From NCBI RefSeq assembly GCF_040096055.1, contig NZ_JBBMFK010000003.1, positions 62,001-126,000 of the forward strand: a stretch of 64,000 bases of DNA, read 5' to 3'. The notes under the pieces are model-generated. The model ran no database searches. It had not been told where the DNA came from and saw only the letters and a list, made by a program, of their open reading frames with translations. Shown here piece by piece: positions 1 through 8,034 of the stretch. Numbering within the stretch: the stretch's first letter is position 1; each line of letters starts with the position of its first letter. The DNA is from Pseudoflavonifractor intestinihominis (GTDB lineage: Bacteria > Bacillota > Clostridia > Oscillospirales > Oscillospiraceae). The position numbers and the translations under genes were made by a program.

Positions 1-25
1 ACACGGAAATCTGTTGGATGGTCAT
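1..25 (-). CDS. Start of a probable ACT-domain protein (partial)
   Basis: Only the first eight codons are in the window (MTIQQISV), reading off the left edge. An ACT-domain protein starting with this kind of peptide is a common companion directly downstream of phenylacetate-CoA ligase in Clostridia, and this ATG follows the ligase stop by 18 bases on the same strand. The identity rests on context and a very short peptide, so it is tentative. Confidence 0.45.
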
Positions 26-43
26 GATGCGCCAGCTCCTCTC

Positions 44-1345
44 TTAAATCTTCCGCTTGTCGATGACGCGGACCGCCTTGCCCTCGCTGCGCTGGATGGA
101 CTTGGGGGCCACCAGGCGGACCTTGGCGTAGATGCCCAGCATGGCCTTCAGGGCGGCCACCACCTGCTTCTCCTTCTCGGCCACCTGGCTGAGCTGGTCG
201 GAGAACATCTCCGGGGTCATCTCCACCAGCACCTCCATGGTGTCGGTGTTGTTGACCCGGTCCACGATGATCTGGTAGTTGGGCGCGAAGCTCTGGCCCA
301 GGAGCACCGTCTCGATCTGGGACGGGAACACGTTGACGCCCTTGACGATGAGCATGTCGTCGCTGCGGCCCATGGGCTTGCTCATCTTCACATGGGTGCG
401 GCCGCAGGGGCAGTCCTCGTGGTGGAGCACGCAGATGTCCCGGGTGCGGTAGCGCAGGAGGGGAAATGCCTCCTTGGTGATGGAGGTGAACACCAGCTCG
501 CCCTTGCTCCCCTCGGGGAGCACCTCCCCGGTGTCCGGGTCGATGATCTCGGCGATGAAGTGGTCCTCGTTGATGTGCATGCCGGTCTGGGCGGAGCACT
601 CAAAGGCCACGCCGGGGCCGGACAGCTCGGTGAGGCCGTAGATGTCGTAGGCCTTGATGCCCAGGGTCTTCTGGATGTCCTGGCGCATCTCCTCGCTCCA
701 GGCCTCGGCGCCGAAGATGCCCGCCTTCAGAGGGATCTCCTCGGGGGTGAGCCCCATCTCCTTCATGGTCTCGCCCAGATAGGCGGCGTAAGAGGGGGTG
801 CAGCAGAGGATGGTGGCGCTCAGGTCCCGGATGAACATGATCTGCCGCTCGGTGTTGCCCGAGGAGGTGGGGATGGTCAGGCAGCCCACCTTGTGGCTGC
901 CGCCGTTGAGGCCGGGTCCGCCGGTGAACAGGCCGTAGCCGTAGGACACCTGGCACACGTCCTCATTGGTGCCGCCGGCGGCCACGATGGCCCGGGCGCA
1001 GCAGTCCTCCCACAGGTCGATGTCGTGCTGGGTGTAGAATGCCACCACCCGCTTGCCGGTGGTGCCCGAGGTGGACTGGATGCGCACGCAGTCCTTCAGA
1101 GGCCGGGCCACCAGGCCGTAGGGGTAGGCCTCCCGCAGGTCGGCCTTGCTGACAAAGGGCAGCTTGTGCAGGTCGTCCACGCCCTTGATGTCCGCCGGGG
1201 TCAGCCCCTTCTCCTCCATCTTCTTCCGGTAGTAGGGCACGTTGTCCCACACGTTGTGTACCTGCTTCACCAGGCGCTCGTCCTGCCAGGCGCGGATCTG
1301 CTCCCGGCTGGCGCACTCGATCTCCTTCTGATAATACCGTTCCAT
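44..1345 (-). CDS. paaK: Phenylacetate-CoA ligase family enzyme (AMP-forming)
   Basis: 433 residues, the normal length for PaaK-type adenylate-forming ligases. It should activate an aryl or branched acetate (phenylacetate or indoleacetate type) to its CoA ester with ATP, or run in reverse after the oxidoreductase encoded upstream. The P-loop-like STSGTTGKR lies near residues 91-99, the adenylate-binding YGLTE near 237 and a YRTRD motif near 300. A CxCG pair (CPCG) follows, as is usual in this family. It starts 22 bases after iorB, so the three genes iorA-iorB-paaK probably form one transcript. Substrate is not readable from sequence. Confidence 0.9.
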   Translation of the reverse strand: MERYYQKEIECASREQIRAWQDERLVKQVHNVWDNVPYYRKKMEEKGLTPADIKGVDDLHKLPFVSKADLREAYPYGLVARPLKDCVRIQSTSGTTGKRVVAFYTQHDIDLWEDCCARAIVAAGGTNEDVCQVSYGYGLFTGGPGLNGGSHKVGCLTIPTSSGNTERQIMFIRDLSATILCCTPSYAAYLGETMKEMGLTPEEIPLKAGIFGAEAWSEEMRQDIQKTLGIKAYDIYGLTELSGPGVAFECSAQTGMHINEDHFIAEIIDPDTGEVLPEGSKGELVFTSITKEAFPLLRYRTRDICVLHHEDCPCGRTHVKMSKPMGRSDDMLIVKGVNVFPSQIETVLLGQSFAPNYQIIVDRVNNTDTMEVLVEMTPEMFSDQLSQVAEKEKQVVAALKAMLGIYAKVRLVAPKSIQRSEGKAVRVIDKRKI

Positions 1346-1366
1346 TACACGCTCCGCCCCCGTCCC

Positions 1367-1939
1367 TCAGGAATTTCTGCCCAGATGGAAGGCCATCCGG
1401 TTCATCTCCAGGAATTTCTCCGGCACGCTCCGGGTAATGGCCTGCTGCCAGGCCTCCTCTGAAAGGTCAAAGTACTGGCTCAGCCGCCCCATGAGCACCA
1501 GGTTCACCGCCTTGCTGCTCCCCGCCTGCTCGGCCAGGGCCAGGGCGTCCATGGCGTCCACTTTGGCCCCGGCGGCGGTCATCTTGGCCACCAGGTCCTG
1601 GGGATACTCCGCCGCGCCGGTGATGACCGGCATGGGGTTGACCTGCTGGGTGTTGGTGATGATGCGCCCGTCGGGCCGGAGGAACTCCATCCACCGGGCG
1701 GCCTCCAGCAGCTCAAAGGACACGATGAAGTCGGCCTCCCCCTTGTCGATGACGGGGGAATAGACCCTGTCGCCGTAGCGCACGTAGGTGACCACGCTGC
1801 CGCCACGCTGGCTCATGCCGTGGACCTCGGACACCTTCACGTCATAGCCCTGGTCCAGCAGCAGGCGGCCCAGCAGCTTGCTGGCCAGCAGGGTGCCCTG
1901 GCCGCCCACACCCACGATCATAATGTTTTTCGTCTGCAT
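1367..1939 (-). CDS. iorB: Indolepyruvate:ferredoxin oxidoreductase, beta subunit
   Basis: 190 residues. This is the gamma/beta-type 2-oxoacid:ferredoxin oxidoreductase subunit that pairs with IorA to decarboxylate aryl pyruvates to aryl-acetyl-CoA while reducing ferredoxin, in the cytoplasm. The diagnostic glycine-rich GVGGQG motif lies at residues 10-15, followed by a conserved SEVHGMSQRGG segment near 37-47, typical of the family. It begins only 4 bases after the iorA stop, which implies translational coupling. No metal ligands are expected in this subunit. Confidence 0.92.
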   Translation of the reverse strand: MQTKNIMIVGVGGQGTLLASKLLGRLLLDQGYDVKVSEVHGMSQRGGSVVTYVRYGDRVYSPVIDKGEADFIVSFELLEAARWMEFLRPDGRIITNTQQVNPMPVITGAAEYPQDLVAKMTAAGAKVDAMDALALAEQAGSSKAVNLVLMGRLSQYFDLSEEAWQQAITRSVPEKFLEMNRMAFHLGRNS

Positions 1940-1943
1940 AACC

Positions 1944-3686
1944 TTACACCTCCCCGGGCGCCTGGAGCGCGTCGAATTTGCACAGCTGCTGGCACACGCC
2001 GCAGCCCACGCACAGGGTGGCGTCCACCCCGGCCTTGCCGTCCCGCACCGAGATGGCGGGGCAGCCGATCTTCATGCAGGCCTTGCAGCCCACGCACTTG
2101 GCGGTATCCACCGTCAGAGGCGGCTTGTGCTTGACGTACTTGAGCAGGGCGCAGGGCCGGCGGGAGATGACCACCGACGCCTCGGGGGCGGCCAGCTCCT
2201 CCTTGATAGCCGTCTCGCACTCCCCCAGGTCGTAGGGGTCCACCACCCGCACCCGGCGGATGCCCACCGCCTTACACAGGGACTCCAGATTGATCTTGGT
2301 GCAGGGGTCCCCCTTCAGGTTGAAGCCGGTGGTGGGGTTCTGCTGGTGGCCGGTCATGCCGGTGATGGAGTTGTCCAGGATGATGACGGTGGCGTTGGAC
2401 TCGTTATAGGCGATGTTCACCAGGCCGGTGATGCCCGAGTGCATGAAGGTGGAGTCGCCGATGACCGCCACGGTCCTGTTGTCCATCTCTCCCCCGCTGG
2501 CCTTCAGGAAGCCGTGGAGACCGGACACCGAAGCGCCCATGCAGATGGTGGAGTCAATGGCCGCCAGCGGGGGCACGGCGCCCAGGGTGTAGCAGCCGAT
2601 GTCGCCCATCACGGTGAGCTTCAGCTTGTGGAGCACATAGAACAGTCCCCGGTGGGGGCAGCCGGCGCACATCACCGGAGGACGGGCCGGGATGTTCTCG
2701 TCCAGGGCCTTGCCCGCGTCGGGTACCACGCCCAGCTTCTCGGCCACCAGGTTCTGGCTCAGCTCCCCGATGGGAGAGAAGTCCTTCTTCCCCGTCACGG
2801 CCAGGCCCAGATCCCGGCAGTGCTCCTCGATGAAGCCGTCCAGCTCCTCCACCACCACAAGCTGGTCCACCGCGGCGGCGAAGTCCCTGATCTTCTGCTC
2901 GGGCAGGGGCCAGATCATGCCCAGCTTGAGCACCGGGTACCTGTCCCCGCAGACCTCCTTCACATACTGGTAGCTGGTGGAGGAGGTGATGATGCCGATC
3001 TTGTGGTCGCTCCCCTCCTCGATCCGGTTGAGGGGGGTGGTCTCGGCATAGGCGATCAGGTCCTTGGTGCGCTGCTCCACCACAGGGTGGCGCTGCTTGG
3101 CGTTGCCCGGCATCATGATGTACTTGGACGCCTTCTTCTCGTAGGGCACCGGAGCGGGCTCCACCCGCTCCCCCGGCTCCACCACGCTCTGGGAGTGGGA
3201 CACCCGGGTGCACATCTTCAGCAGCACCGGCGTGTCGAACCGCTCGCTGAGCTCATAGGCCAGCTTGGCAAAGGCCAGGCCCTCGGCGGAGTCGGCGGGC
3301 TCCAGCATGGGCAGCTTGGCGGCCTTGGCGTAGTGGCGGGAGTCCTGCTCGTTCTGGGAGGAGTGCATGCCCGCGTCGTCCGCCACGCCGATGACCATGC
3401 CGGCGTTGACGCCGGTGTAGGCGATGGTGAACAGCGGGTCGGCGGCTACGTTGAGGCCCACGTGCTTCATACCGCAGAAGGACCGCTTCCCCGCCAGGGA
3501 GGCGCCGAAGGCGGTCTCCATGGCCACCTTCTCGTTGGGCGCCCACTCGGCGTAGACCTCGGGGTACTTGGCGATGGCTTCGGTGATCTCGGTGCTGGGA
3601 GTGCCGGGATAGCTGGAGACAACGGCGCAGCCCGCCTCATAGAGGCCCCGGGCCACGGCTTCGTTGCCGAGCATCAGGGTTTTCAT
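1944..3686 (-). CDS. iorA: Indolepyruvate:ferredoxin oxidoreductase, alpha subunit
   Basis: 580 residues, matching IorA. The N-terminal half is the pyrimidine-binding domain (SSYPGTPSTEI near 24-34). The TPP/Mg site is GDSTFMHSG in the C-terminal half, followed by the LDN asparagine. The last 60 residues carry two ferredoxin-like cysteine sets: C-x2-C-x2-C-x4-CP and C-x2-C-x2-C-x3-C. The enzyme oxidatively decarboxylates aryl pyruvates from aromatic amino acid transamination, feeding electrons to ferredoxin and product to CoA chemistry. A promoter and a leader terminator lie upstream (3721-3841), so expression is probably controlled separately from the symporter. Confidence 0.95.
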   Translation of the reverse strand: MKTLMLGNEAVARGLYEAGCAVVSSYPGTPSTEITEAIAKYPEVYAEWAPNEKVAMETAFGASLAGKRSFCGMKHVGLNVAADPLFTIAYTGVNAGMVIGVADDAGMHSSQNEQDSRHYAKAAKLPMLEPADSAEGLAFAKLAYELSERFDTPVLLKMCTRVSHSQSVVEPGERVEPAPVPYEKKASKYIMMPGNAKQRHPVVEQRTKDLIAYAETTPLNRIEEGSDHKIGIITSSTSYQYVKEVCGDRYPVLKLGMIWPLPEQKIRDFAAAVDQLVVVEELDGFIEEHCRDLGLAVTGKKDFSPIGELSQNLVAEKLGVVPDAGKALDENIPARPPVMCAGCPHRGLFYVLHKLKLTVMGDIGCYTLGAVPPLAAIDSTICMGASVSGLHGFLKASGGEMDNRTVAVIGDSTFMHSGITGLVNIAYNESNATVIILDNSITGMTGHQQNPTTGFNLKGDPCTKINLESLCKAVGIRRVRVVDPYDLGECETAIKEELAAPEASVVISRRPCALLKYVKHKPPLTVDTAKCVGCKACMKIGCPAISVRDGKAGVDATLCVGCGVCQQLCKFDALQAPGEV

Positions 3687-3720
3687 GGTGCATCTCTCCT
3701 TTTTCAGAGGCCTGAAAGAT

Positions 3721-3752
3721 AAAAAACGTCCTCTGCATCCCTGCAGAGGACG
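3721..3752 (-). terminator. Intrinsic terminator in the iorA leader
   Basis: On the minus strand an 11-bp perfect stem (CGTCCTCTGCA with its complement) closes a GGGA loop and is followed by six U. It sits between the symporter and iorA, downstream of a promoter-like pair. It is therefore either the symporter terminator or an attenuator in the iorA leader. Confidence 0.85.
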
Positions 3753-3812
3753 ATAAGTACCGGCGAAACGGCCTCTACCTGGTTCCGCTCTCGCAAAACT
3801 TTGAATAAATTT

Positions 3813-3841
3813 ACTTTATCACTTTCCGTCGATAAAGTCAA
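3813..3841 (-). promoter_or_regulatory. Candidate sigma-A promoter for iorA-iorB-paaK
   Basis: TTGACT (3836-3841) and TAAAGT (3813-3818) on the minus strand are separated by 17 bases. The -35 overlaps the last codons of the symporter. Transcription from here would give a leader of about 120 nt containing the terminator at 3721-3752. Confidence 0.6.
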
Positions 3842-5418
3842 TGTGTTTTTCCGTCTTTCTCCAGGGCATTTCTGGGGCCGATGGAGTCGGTGACCGCCAC
3901 GGTGACGGTGCGCCGGTAGCAGGAGAAGATCTGCTCCACCCGCTGGGGGTCCGGGGCGGGGGTGAACAGGCTGACCACCGGCACGATCACCAGCCCCGCC
4001 ACCATGCAGAAGGCGCCGGCGTTGATGGGGGATTGGAGAACGGCGGGGAAATAGTCCCCCACAAAGATATTGGCCAGCATGACCACGGTGGAGAACAGGA
4101 AGCAGCACACACAGGCGGCCTTGGTGGTGCGCTTCCAGTACAGGCCGTACAGGAAGGGGGCCAGGAAGCTGCCCGCCAGAGCGCCCCAGGACACGCCCAT
4201 CAGCTGGGCGATGAAGGTCAGGTTGGACCGGTACTGGACAATGGCCAGCACCACGGAGATGGCGATGAACACCACCACCAGCGCCCGCATCCAGCGGACC
4301 TGCCGCTTCTCGTCCATGTCCCGGATGAGGTTGTCCTTGATGAAGTCCAGGGTGAGGGTGGAGCTGGAGGCCAGCACCAGGGAGGACAGGGTGGACATGG
4401 AGGCGGAGAGCACCAGGATGACCACCACCGCGATGAGGATGGTGGGCAGCCCGGAGAGCATGGCGGGGATGATGGAGTCGTAGCCGCCCTCAGCCACCGC
4501 CTCCGGCGTGGAGAACAGCCGGCCGAAGCCCCCCAGGAAGTAGCAGCCCCCCGCCACGATGAGGGCGAAGGCGGTGGAGATAACGGTGCCCTGGGTGATG
4601 GCGTCCTCGCTCTTGATGGCGTAGAACTTCTGCACCATCTGGGGCAGGCCCCAGGTGCCCAGGCTGGTGAGCACCACCACCCCCGCCAGGCTGAGCAGGT
4701 CGGGCCCGAAGAAAGAGGCGAACACCCCCGGCGTGTCGCTCACCGCCGGGTCGGTCACCCGGGCCAGGCCGTCCATGGCGGCGGCAAAGCCCCCCTGGGT
4801 GTTGAGCACCGCCGCGATCACCGCGATAATGCCGAAAATCATGATGATGCCCTGGATGAAGTCGTTGATGGCAGTGGCCATGTACCCCCCGGCGATGACG
4901 TACACCCCGGTGAGCACCGCCATCACCACCACGCACACGGCGTAGTCGATGTGGAAGGCCATGGCGAACAGCCGGGAGAGGCCGTTATACAGGCTGGCGG
5001 TGTAGGGGATGAGGAAGATAAAGATGATCACCGACGCGGTCAGCTTCAGGCGCCTGCTGTCGAACCGGCGGCCAAAGAACTCCGGCATGGTGGCGCTGTC
5101 CAGGTGCTGGGTCATGATGCGGGTGCGGCGGCCCAGCACCACCCAGGCCAGCAGGGACCCCAGAAAGGCGTTGCCCAGGCCTGCCCAGGTGGCGGCGATG
5201 CCGAAGCGCCAGCCGAACTGGCCGGCGTAGCCCACAAAGACCACGGCGGAGAAATAGCTGGTGCCGTAGGCAAAGGCGGTGAGCCATGGGCCCACCGACC
5301 GGCCCCCCAGCACAAAGCCGCTGACGTCGGTGGTGTGGCGGCGGCAGTACAGGCCGATGAACACCATCACGGCGAAGAACACCACCAGAAGGGACAGTTT
5401 GATCAGCATATCGGTCAC
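3838..5418 (-). CDS. Sodium:solute symporter (SSS family)
   Basis: 526 residues with about 13 hydrophobic segments, the expected architecture of SSS transporters (PutP/PanF type) in the cytoplasmic membrane. Family features include an early GGRSVGPWLTAFAYGTSY segment near residues 38-55 and an AGGYMATAINDFIQG segment near 176-190. It would import a carboxylate or amino acid with Na+. Lying between an acyl-CoA ligase and the Ior operon, it plausibly supplies the acid those enzymes use; the substrate is inference. It follows the ligase gene by about 57 bases. Confidence 0.88.
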   Translation of the reverse strand: MTDMLIKLSLLVVFFAVMVFIGLYCRRHTTDVSGFVLGGRSVGPWLTAFAYGTSYFSAVVFVGYAGQFGWRFGIAATWAGLGNAFLGSLLAWVVLGRRTRIMTQHLDSATMPEFFGRRFDSRRLKLTASVIIFIFLIPYTASLYNGLSRLFAMAFHIDYAVCVVVMAVLTGVYVIAGGYMATAINDFIQGIIMIFGIIAVIAAVLNTQGGFAAAMDGLARVTDPAVSDTPGVFASFFGPDLLSLAGVVVLTSLGTWGLPQMVQKFYAIKSEDAITQGTVISTAFALIVAGGCYFLGGFGRLFSTPEAVAEGGYDSIIPAMLSGLPTILIAVVVILVLSASMSTLSSLVLASSSTLTLDFIKDNLIRDMDEKRQVRWMRALVVVFIAISVVLAIVQYRSNLTFIAQLMGVSWGALAGSFLAPFLYGLYWKRTTKAACVCCFLFSTVVMLANIFVGDYFPAVLQSPINAGAFCMVAGLVIVPVVSLFTPAPDPQRVEQIFSCYRRTVTVAVTDSIGPRNALEKDGKTH

Positions 5419-5475
5419 GGCGGAACACTCCTCGCTGCCCGGACTGCCGGGCAGAGTCTCTCTTTTTGACGCCGG

Positions 5476-7113
5476 TCAGTGGGTGATCTGGGCCTCCACC
5501 AGACGGCCGTGGCAGTACTTCTCCCGCAGCACCGGCTTCTCGATCTTGCCGGTGGGGTTGCGGGGGATCTTGTCAAAGATGATCTTGCGGGGCCGCTTGT
5601 ACCGGGGCAGCTCCTGGCAGAAGGCGTTGATCTCCTCCTCCGTGCAGGTCATGCCGTCCTTTACCTCCACGATGGCGGCGGCGATCTCGCCCAGACGGGC
5701 GTCCGGCATGCCGATGACAGCCACGTCCTTGATCTTGTCAAAGCGGCGGAGGAAGGCCTCGATCTGCACCGGGTACAGGTTCTCGCCGCCGGAGATGACC
5801 ACGTCCTTCTTCCGGTCCACCAGATAGATGAAGCCGTCCTGGTCCACCTCGGCCATGTCGCCGGTATACAGCCAGTCCCCCTTGAGCACCTCGGCGGTGG
5901 CCTCCGGGTTCTTGTAGTAGCACTGCATCACGCCGGGGCCGCAGACGATCAGCTCGCCCACCTGGCCCTGGGGCACCTCGTTGCCCTGCTCGTCCACCAC
6001 CTTGGCCTGCCAGAGATAGCCCGGCTTGCCGATGGCGCCCACCTTGTCGATGTTCTCCACCCCCAGGTGGACGCAGCCCGGACCGATGGACTCGGAGAGG
6101 CCGTAATTGGTGTCGTACAGGTGGTGGGGGAAGACCTTCTTCCACCGGTGGATCAGGCTGGGGGGCACCGGCTGGGCGCCGATGTGCATCAGCCGCCACT
6201 GGTCCAGCAGATAGTCGTCCAGGTTCACCTGGCCCCGGTCGATGGCGTCCAGAATGTCCTGGGCCCAGGGCACCAGCAGCCAGACGATGGTGCACTTCTC
6301 TTCCGTCACCGTCCGGAGGATCCACTGGGGGGACACGCCCCGCAGCAGCACCGCCTTGCCGCCGGTGGCCAGGGAGCCCAGCCAGTGCATCTTGGCGCCG
6401 GTGTGGTACAGGGGCGGGATGCACAGGAACACATCCTCATGAGTCTGCCCGTGGTGGTGCTGCTCGGTGAGGGCGGCCGACAGCAGGGCCTTGTGGTTGT
6501 GCAGGATGGCCTTGGGGAAGCCGGTGGTGCCCGAGGAGAAGTAGATGGCCGCCTGGTCGCTCAGCTCCAGGTGGACCGGAGGGTTCTCAAAGGTGCAGTA
6601 CATCACCAGCTCCCGGTAGCTCTCGGCAAAGTCCGGGGTATGGTTGCCCACGTAGAACCACTGCTTCACCCGCTTCAGGGCGGGGAGAATGGGCTCCAGC
6701 CGGCCGATGAACTCAGGGCCGAACACCAGGGCCTCCACGTCCGCCAGGTCCAGGCAGTACTGGATCTCGTCGGAGGAGTAGCGGAAGTTCAGCGGCACCG
6801 CCAGACACCCCGCCTTCAGGATGCCGAAGTAGATGGGCAGCCACTCCAGGCAGTTCAGCAGCAGGATGCCCACCTTGGTCCCCCGCTTCAGCCCCCGGCT
6901 CAGCAGCAGGTTGGCAAACCGGTTGGCCTTCTTGTCAAACTGGCCCCAGGTCATCTCCCGGCGGTAGGGCTCATCGGGCCGGTTGCGCTCGATCAGGCTG
7001 TACTCACGCCATGTGGTGGCCCGGTCCCGCTCCTCCGACGGGTTGATCTCCACCAGAGCCGTCTCATCCCGGTACAGCCGGGCATTGCGTTCCAGAAAAT
7101 CGGTGATTGTCAT
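5476..7113 (-). CDS. AMP-dependent acyl-CoA synthetase/ligase
   Basis: 545 residues from the chosen ATG. This is a class I adenylate-forming enzyme that makes acyl-CoA from an acid, ATP and CoA. It shows the A3 motif YFSSGTTGFPKA, an A5-type YGLSES, the A7 YTGD, and near the end PTGKIEKPVLREK with the catalytic lysine (A10). An upstream ATG at 7161 would add 16 poorly family-like residues; the inner start has a GAGGGGG-type ribosome site and fits better. It is the first gene of the catabolic cluster, under the promoter at 7183-7211. The substrate may be an aryl or medium-chain acid; this cannot be decided from sequence. Confidence 0.9.
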   Translation of the reverse strand: MTITDFLERNARLYRDETALVEINPSEERDRATTWREYSLIERNRPDEPYRREMTWGQFDKKANRFANLLLSRGLKRGTKVGILLLNCLEWLPIYFGILKAGCLAVPLNFRYSSDEIQYCLDLADVEALVFGPEFIGRLEPILPALKRVKQWFYVGNHTPDFAESYRELVMYCTFENPPVHLELSDQAAIYFSSGTTGFPKAILHNHKALLSAALTEQHHHGQTHEDVFLCIPPLYHTGAKMHWLGSLATGGKAVLLRGVSPQWILRTVTEEKCTIVWLLVPWAQDILDAIDRGQVNLDDYLLDQWRLMHIGAQPVPPSLIHRWKKVFPHHLYDTNYGLSESIGPGCVHLGVENIDKVGAIGKPGYLWQAKVVDEQGNEVPQGQVGELIVCGPGVMQCYYKNPEATAEVLKGDWLYTGDMAEVDQDGFIYLVDRKKDVVISGGENLYPVQIEAFLRRFDKIKDVAVIGMPDARLGEIAAAIVEVKDGMTCTEEEINAFCQELPRYKRPRKIIFDKIPRNPTGKIEKPVLREKYCHGRLVEAQITH

Positions 7114-7182
7114 AATCAGGAAGCCCCCTCTCTCCCCGGCTGTATGCCGCGGGAGAATCATGGATTTTTTTCCATTTTGGCT

Positions 7183-7211
7183 ATTTTACCGCTTTAAAGA
7201 GGCAAAGTCAA
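7183..7211 (-). promoter_or_regulatory. Promoter for the acyl-CoA ligase and symporter
   Basis: TTGACT (7206-7211), a 17-base spacer and TAAAAT (7183-7188) on the minus strand, about 70 bases ahead of the ligase start. Confidence 0.7.
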
Positions 7212-7300
7212 GAGGGGTGTTTTAAACTCTTTTTCTGTCTTTCCTCCTGTTCCCTCTCCCAAATTGGCCGCTTCCTGATATGTCATTTTTTAATAAAACA

Positions 7301-7345
7301 GCAAAAACGGCGTGTATTCCGCCGGAATCGGACGGAATACACGCC
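7301..7345 (-). terminator. Intrinsic terminator, no gene in front
   Basis: A 13-bp perfect stem (GGCGTGTATTCCG, 7309-7321 with 7333-7345) is followed on the minus strand by GTTTTTGCTGTTTTATT. No minus-strand gene remains immediately upstream for it to serve. Confidence 0.65.
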
Positions 7346-7431
7346 ATCTCTCTGAAGCGTTTGAGCATAACGTCAAAGCCGCGATTGTTCTCTTCCCTTC
7401 AGCCCAGAGACCGGGTCTGAGGGCTTCTCGA

Positions 7432-7471
7432 CAAAAAACGTCGGAGCAAGCGATCAACGCTTGCTCCGACG
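7432..7471 (-). terminator. Intrinsic terminator, no gene in front
   Basis: A 14-bp perfect stem (7439-7452 with 7458-7471), a 5-base loop, then TTTTTTG on the minus strand. It is the second minus-strand terminator in 130 bases with no attached gene. Confidence 0.75.
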
Positions 7472-7569
7472 TGGTACGAGTGGCGATACAGAACTTTTTG
7501 AAAAACCCAGTAATATCAATGGTTTTCGGGCCTCCGAACAGAAAATATCTTGTATATCCCCCCACATTA

Positions 7570-7601
7570 GGGCGACTGTTTTGAGGCAGCCGCCCTTTTT
7601 T
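7570..7601 (+). terminator. Intrinsic terminator (plus strand)
   Basis: GGGCGACT pairs with AGCCGCCC (one G-U pair) and is followed by six T on the plus strand. It may mark the end of a lost plus-strand gene at the island's left edge. Confidence 0.5.
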
Positions 7602-7773
7602 ACGCCTAAAATTTAGTGTGCCAATTAGGGGCGAAAATCCCTCTATTTTCTCCCTGTGCTGCCGGTTGGAAAGCAGGCGCAGGTGATTTGTCCTTCGGGT
7701 ATCCGTTGGATACAGAGGTCATCTTTTCCCCGAAAACGAACACTTTTCCAGGCCGCCGGAGGGAGGTGAGATT

Positions 7774-8034
7774 ATGGCGGTATTTCGCATTGAGAAAACC
7801 CGCGACTACACGGTGATGGCAAACCATCATCTGCGGAACACGGCGCTGTCGCTGAAAGCGAAGGGGCTGCTGTCCCTCATGCTGTCTTTGCCGGAGGATT
7901 GGGACTACACCACCAAAGGCCTTGCCCGGATATGCCGGGATGGAGTGGACAGCAATTCCAACCTGTCGGCCAAACTCCAGCGGGAATCTATCCGCTATAA
8001 GGAGGTTGTGGAGCTGGCCGATGTGCTGGGCTTT
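7774..8034 (+). pseudogene. Chimeric remnant: mobile-element HTH protein fused to an XRE-type fragment
   Basis: The ATG has a strong ribosome site. Residues 1-60 (MAVFRIEKTRDYTVMANHHL to RICRDGVDS) match the N-terminus of the helix-turn-helix/replisome-organiser proteins carried by conjugative elements of gut Clostridia, which normally run to about 250-300 residues. Residues 61-87 (from NLSAKLQRESIRYKEVVELA) match instead the C-terminal part of small XRE-type regulators from similar elements. The frame then enters the GH3 region in the wrong register and stops at 8151. At least two joins, near 7953 and 8034, therefore lie within 90 bases. The family assignments come from memory of such elements and should be searched. 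Confidence 0.6.

Larger units (their letters stand above)
7212..7773. other. Intergenic left border of the island
   Basis: No convincing gene is seen in these 560 bases. They hold three strong hairpins (7309-7345, 7439-7471 and 7570-7601, listed separately) and, from about 7605, a stretch resembling the 5' leader of an integrative-element gene that ends in a GGAGGGAGGTGAG ribosome site for the ORF at 7774. A 91-codon open frame on the minus strand (7290-7565) spans two terminators and has no family features; I do not call it. Confidence 0.5.

Noticed and set aside
3721..3810. Lysine riboswitch or T-box in the iorA leader (GGTAGAGG and GGTAC words)
   Set aside because: The leader is far too short for a lysine aptamer and lacks the T-box TGGnACCGCG-type motif; the words are explained by pairing with the terminator arm.
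7290..7565. A 91-codon gene on the minus strand
   Set aside because: It spans two strong intrinsic terminators, has no ribosome site and no family-like sequence.
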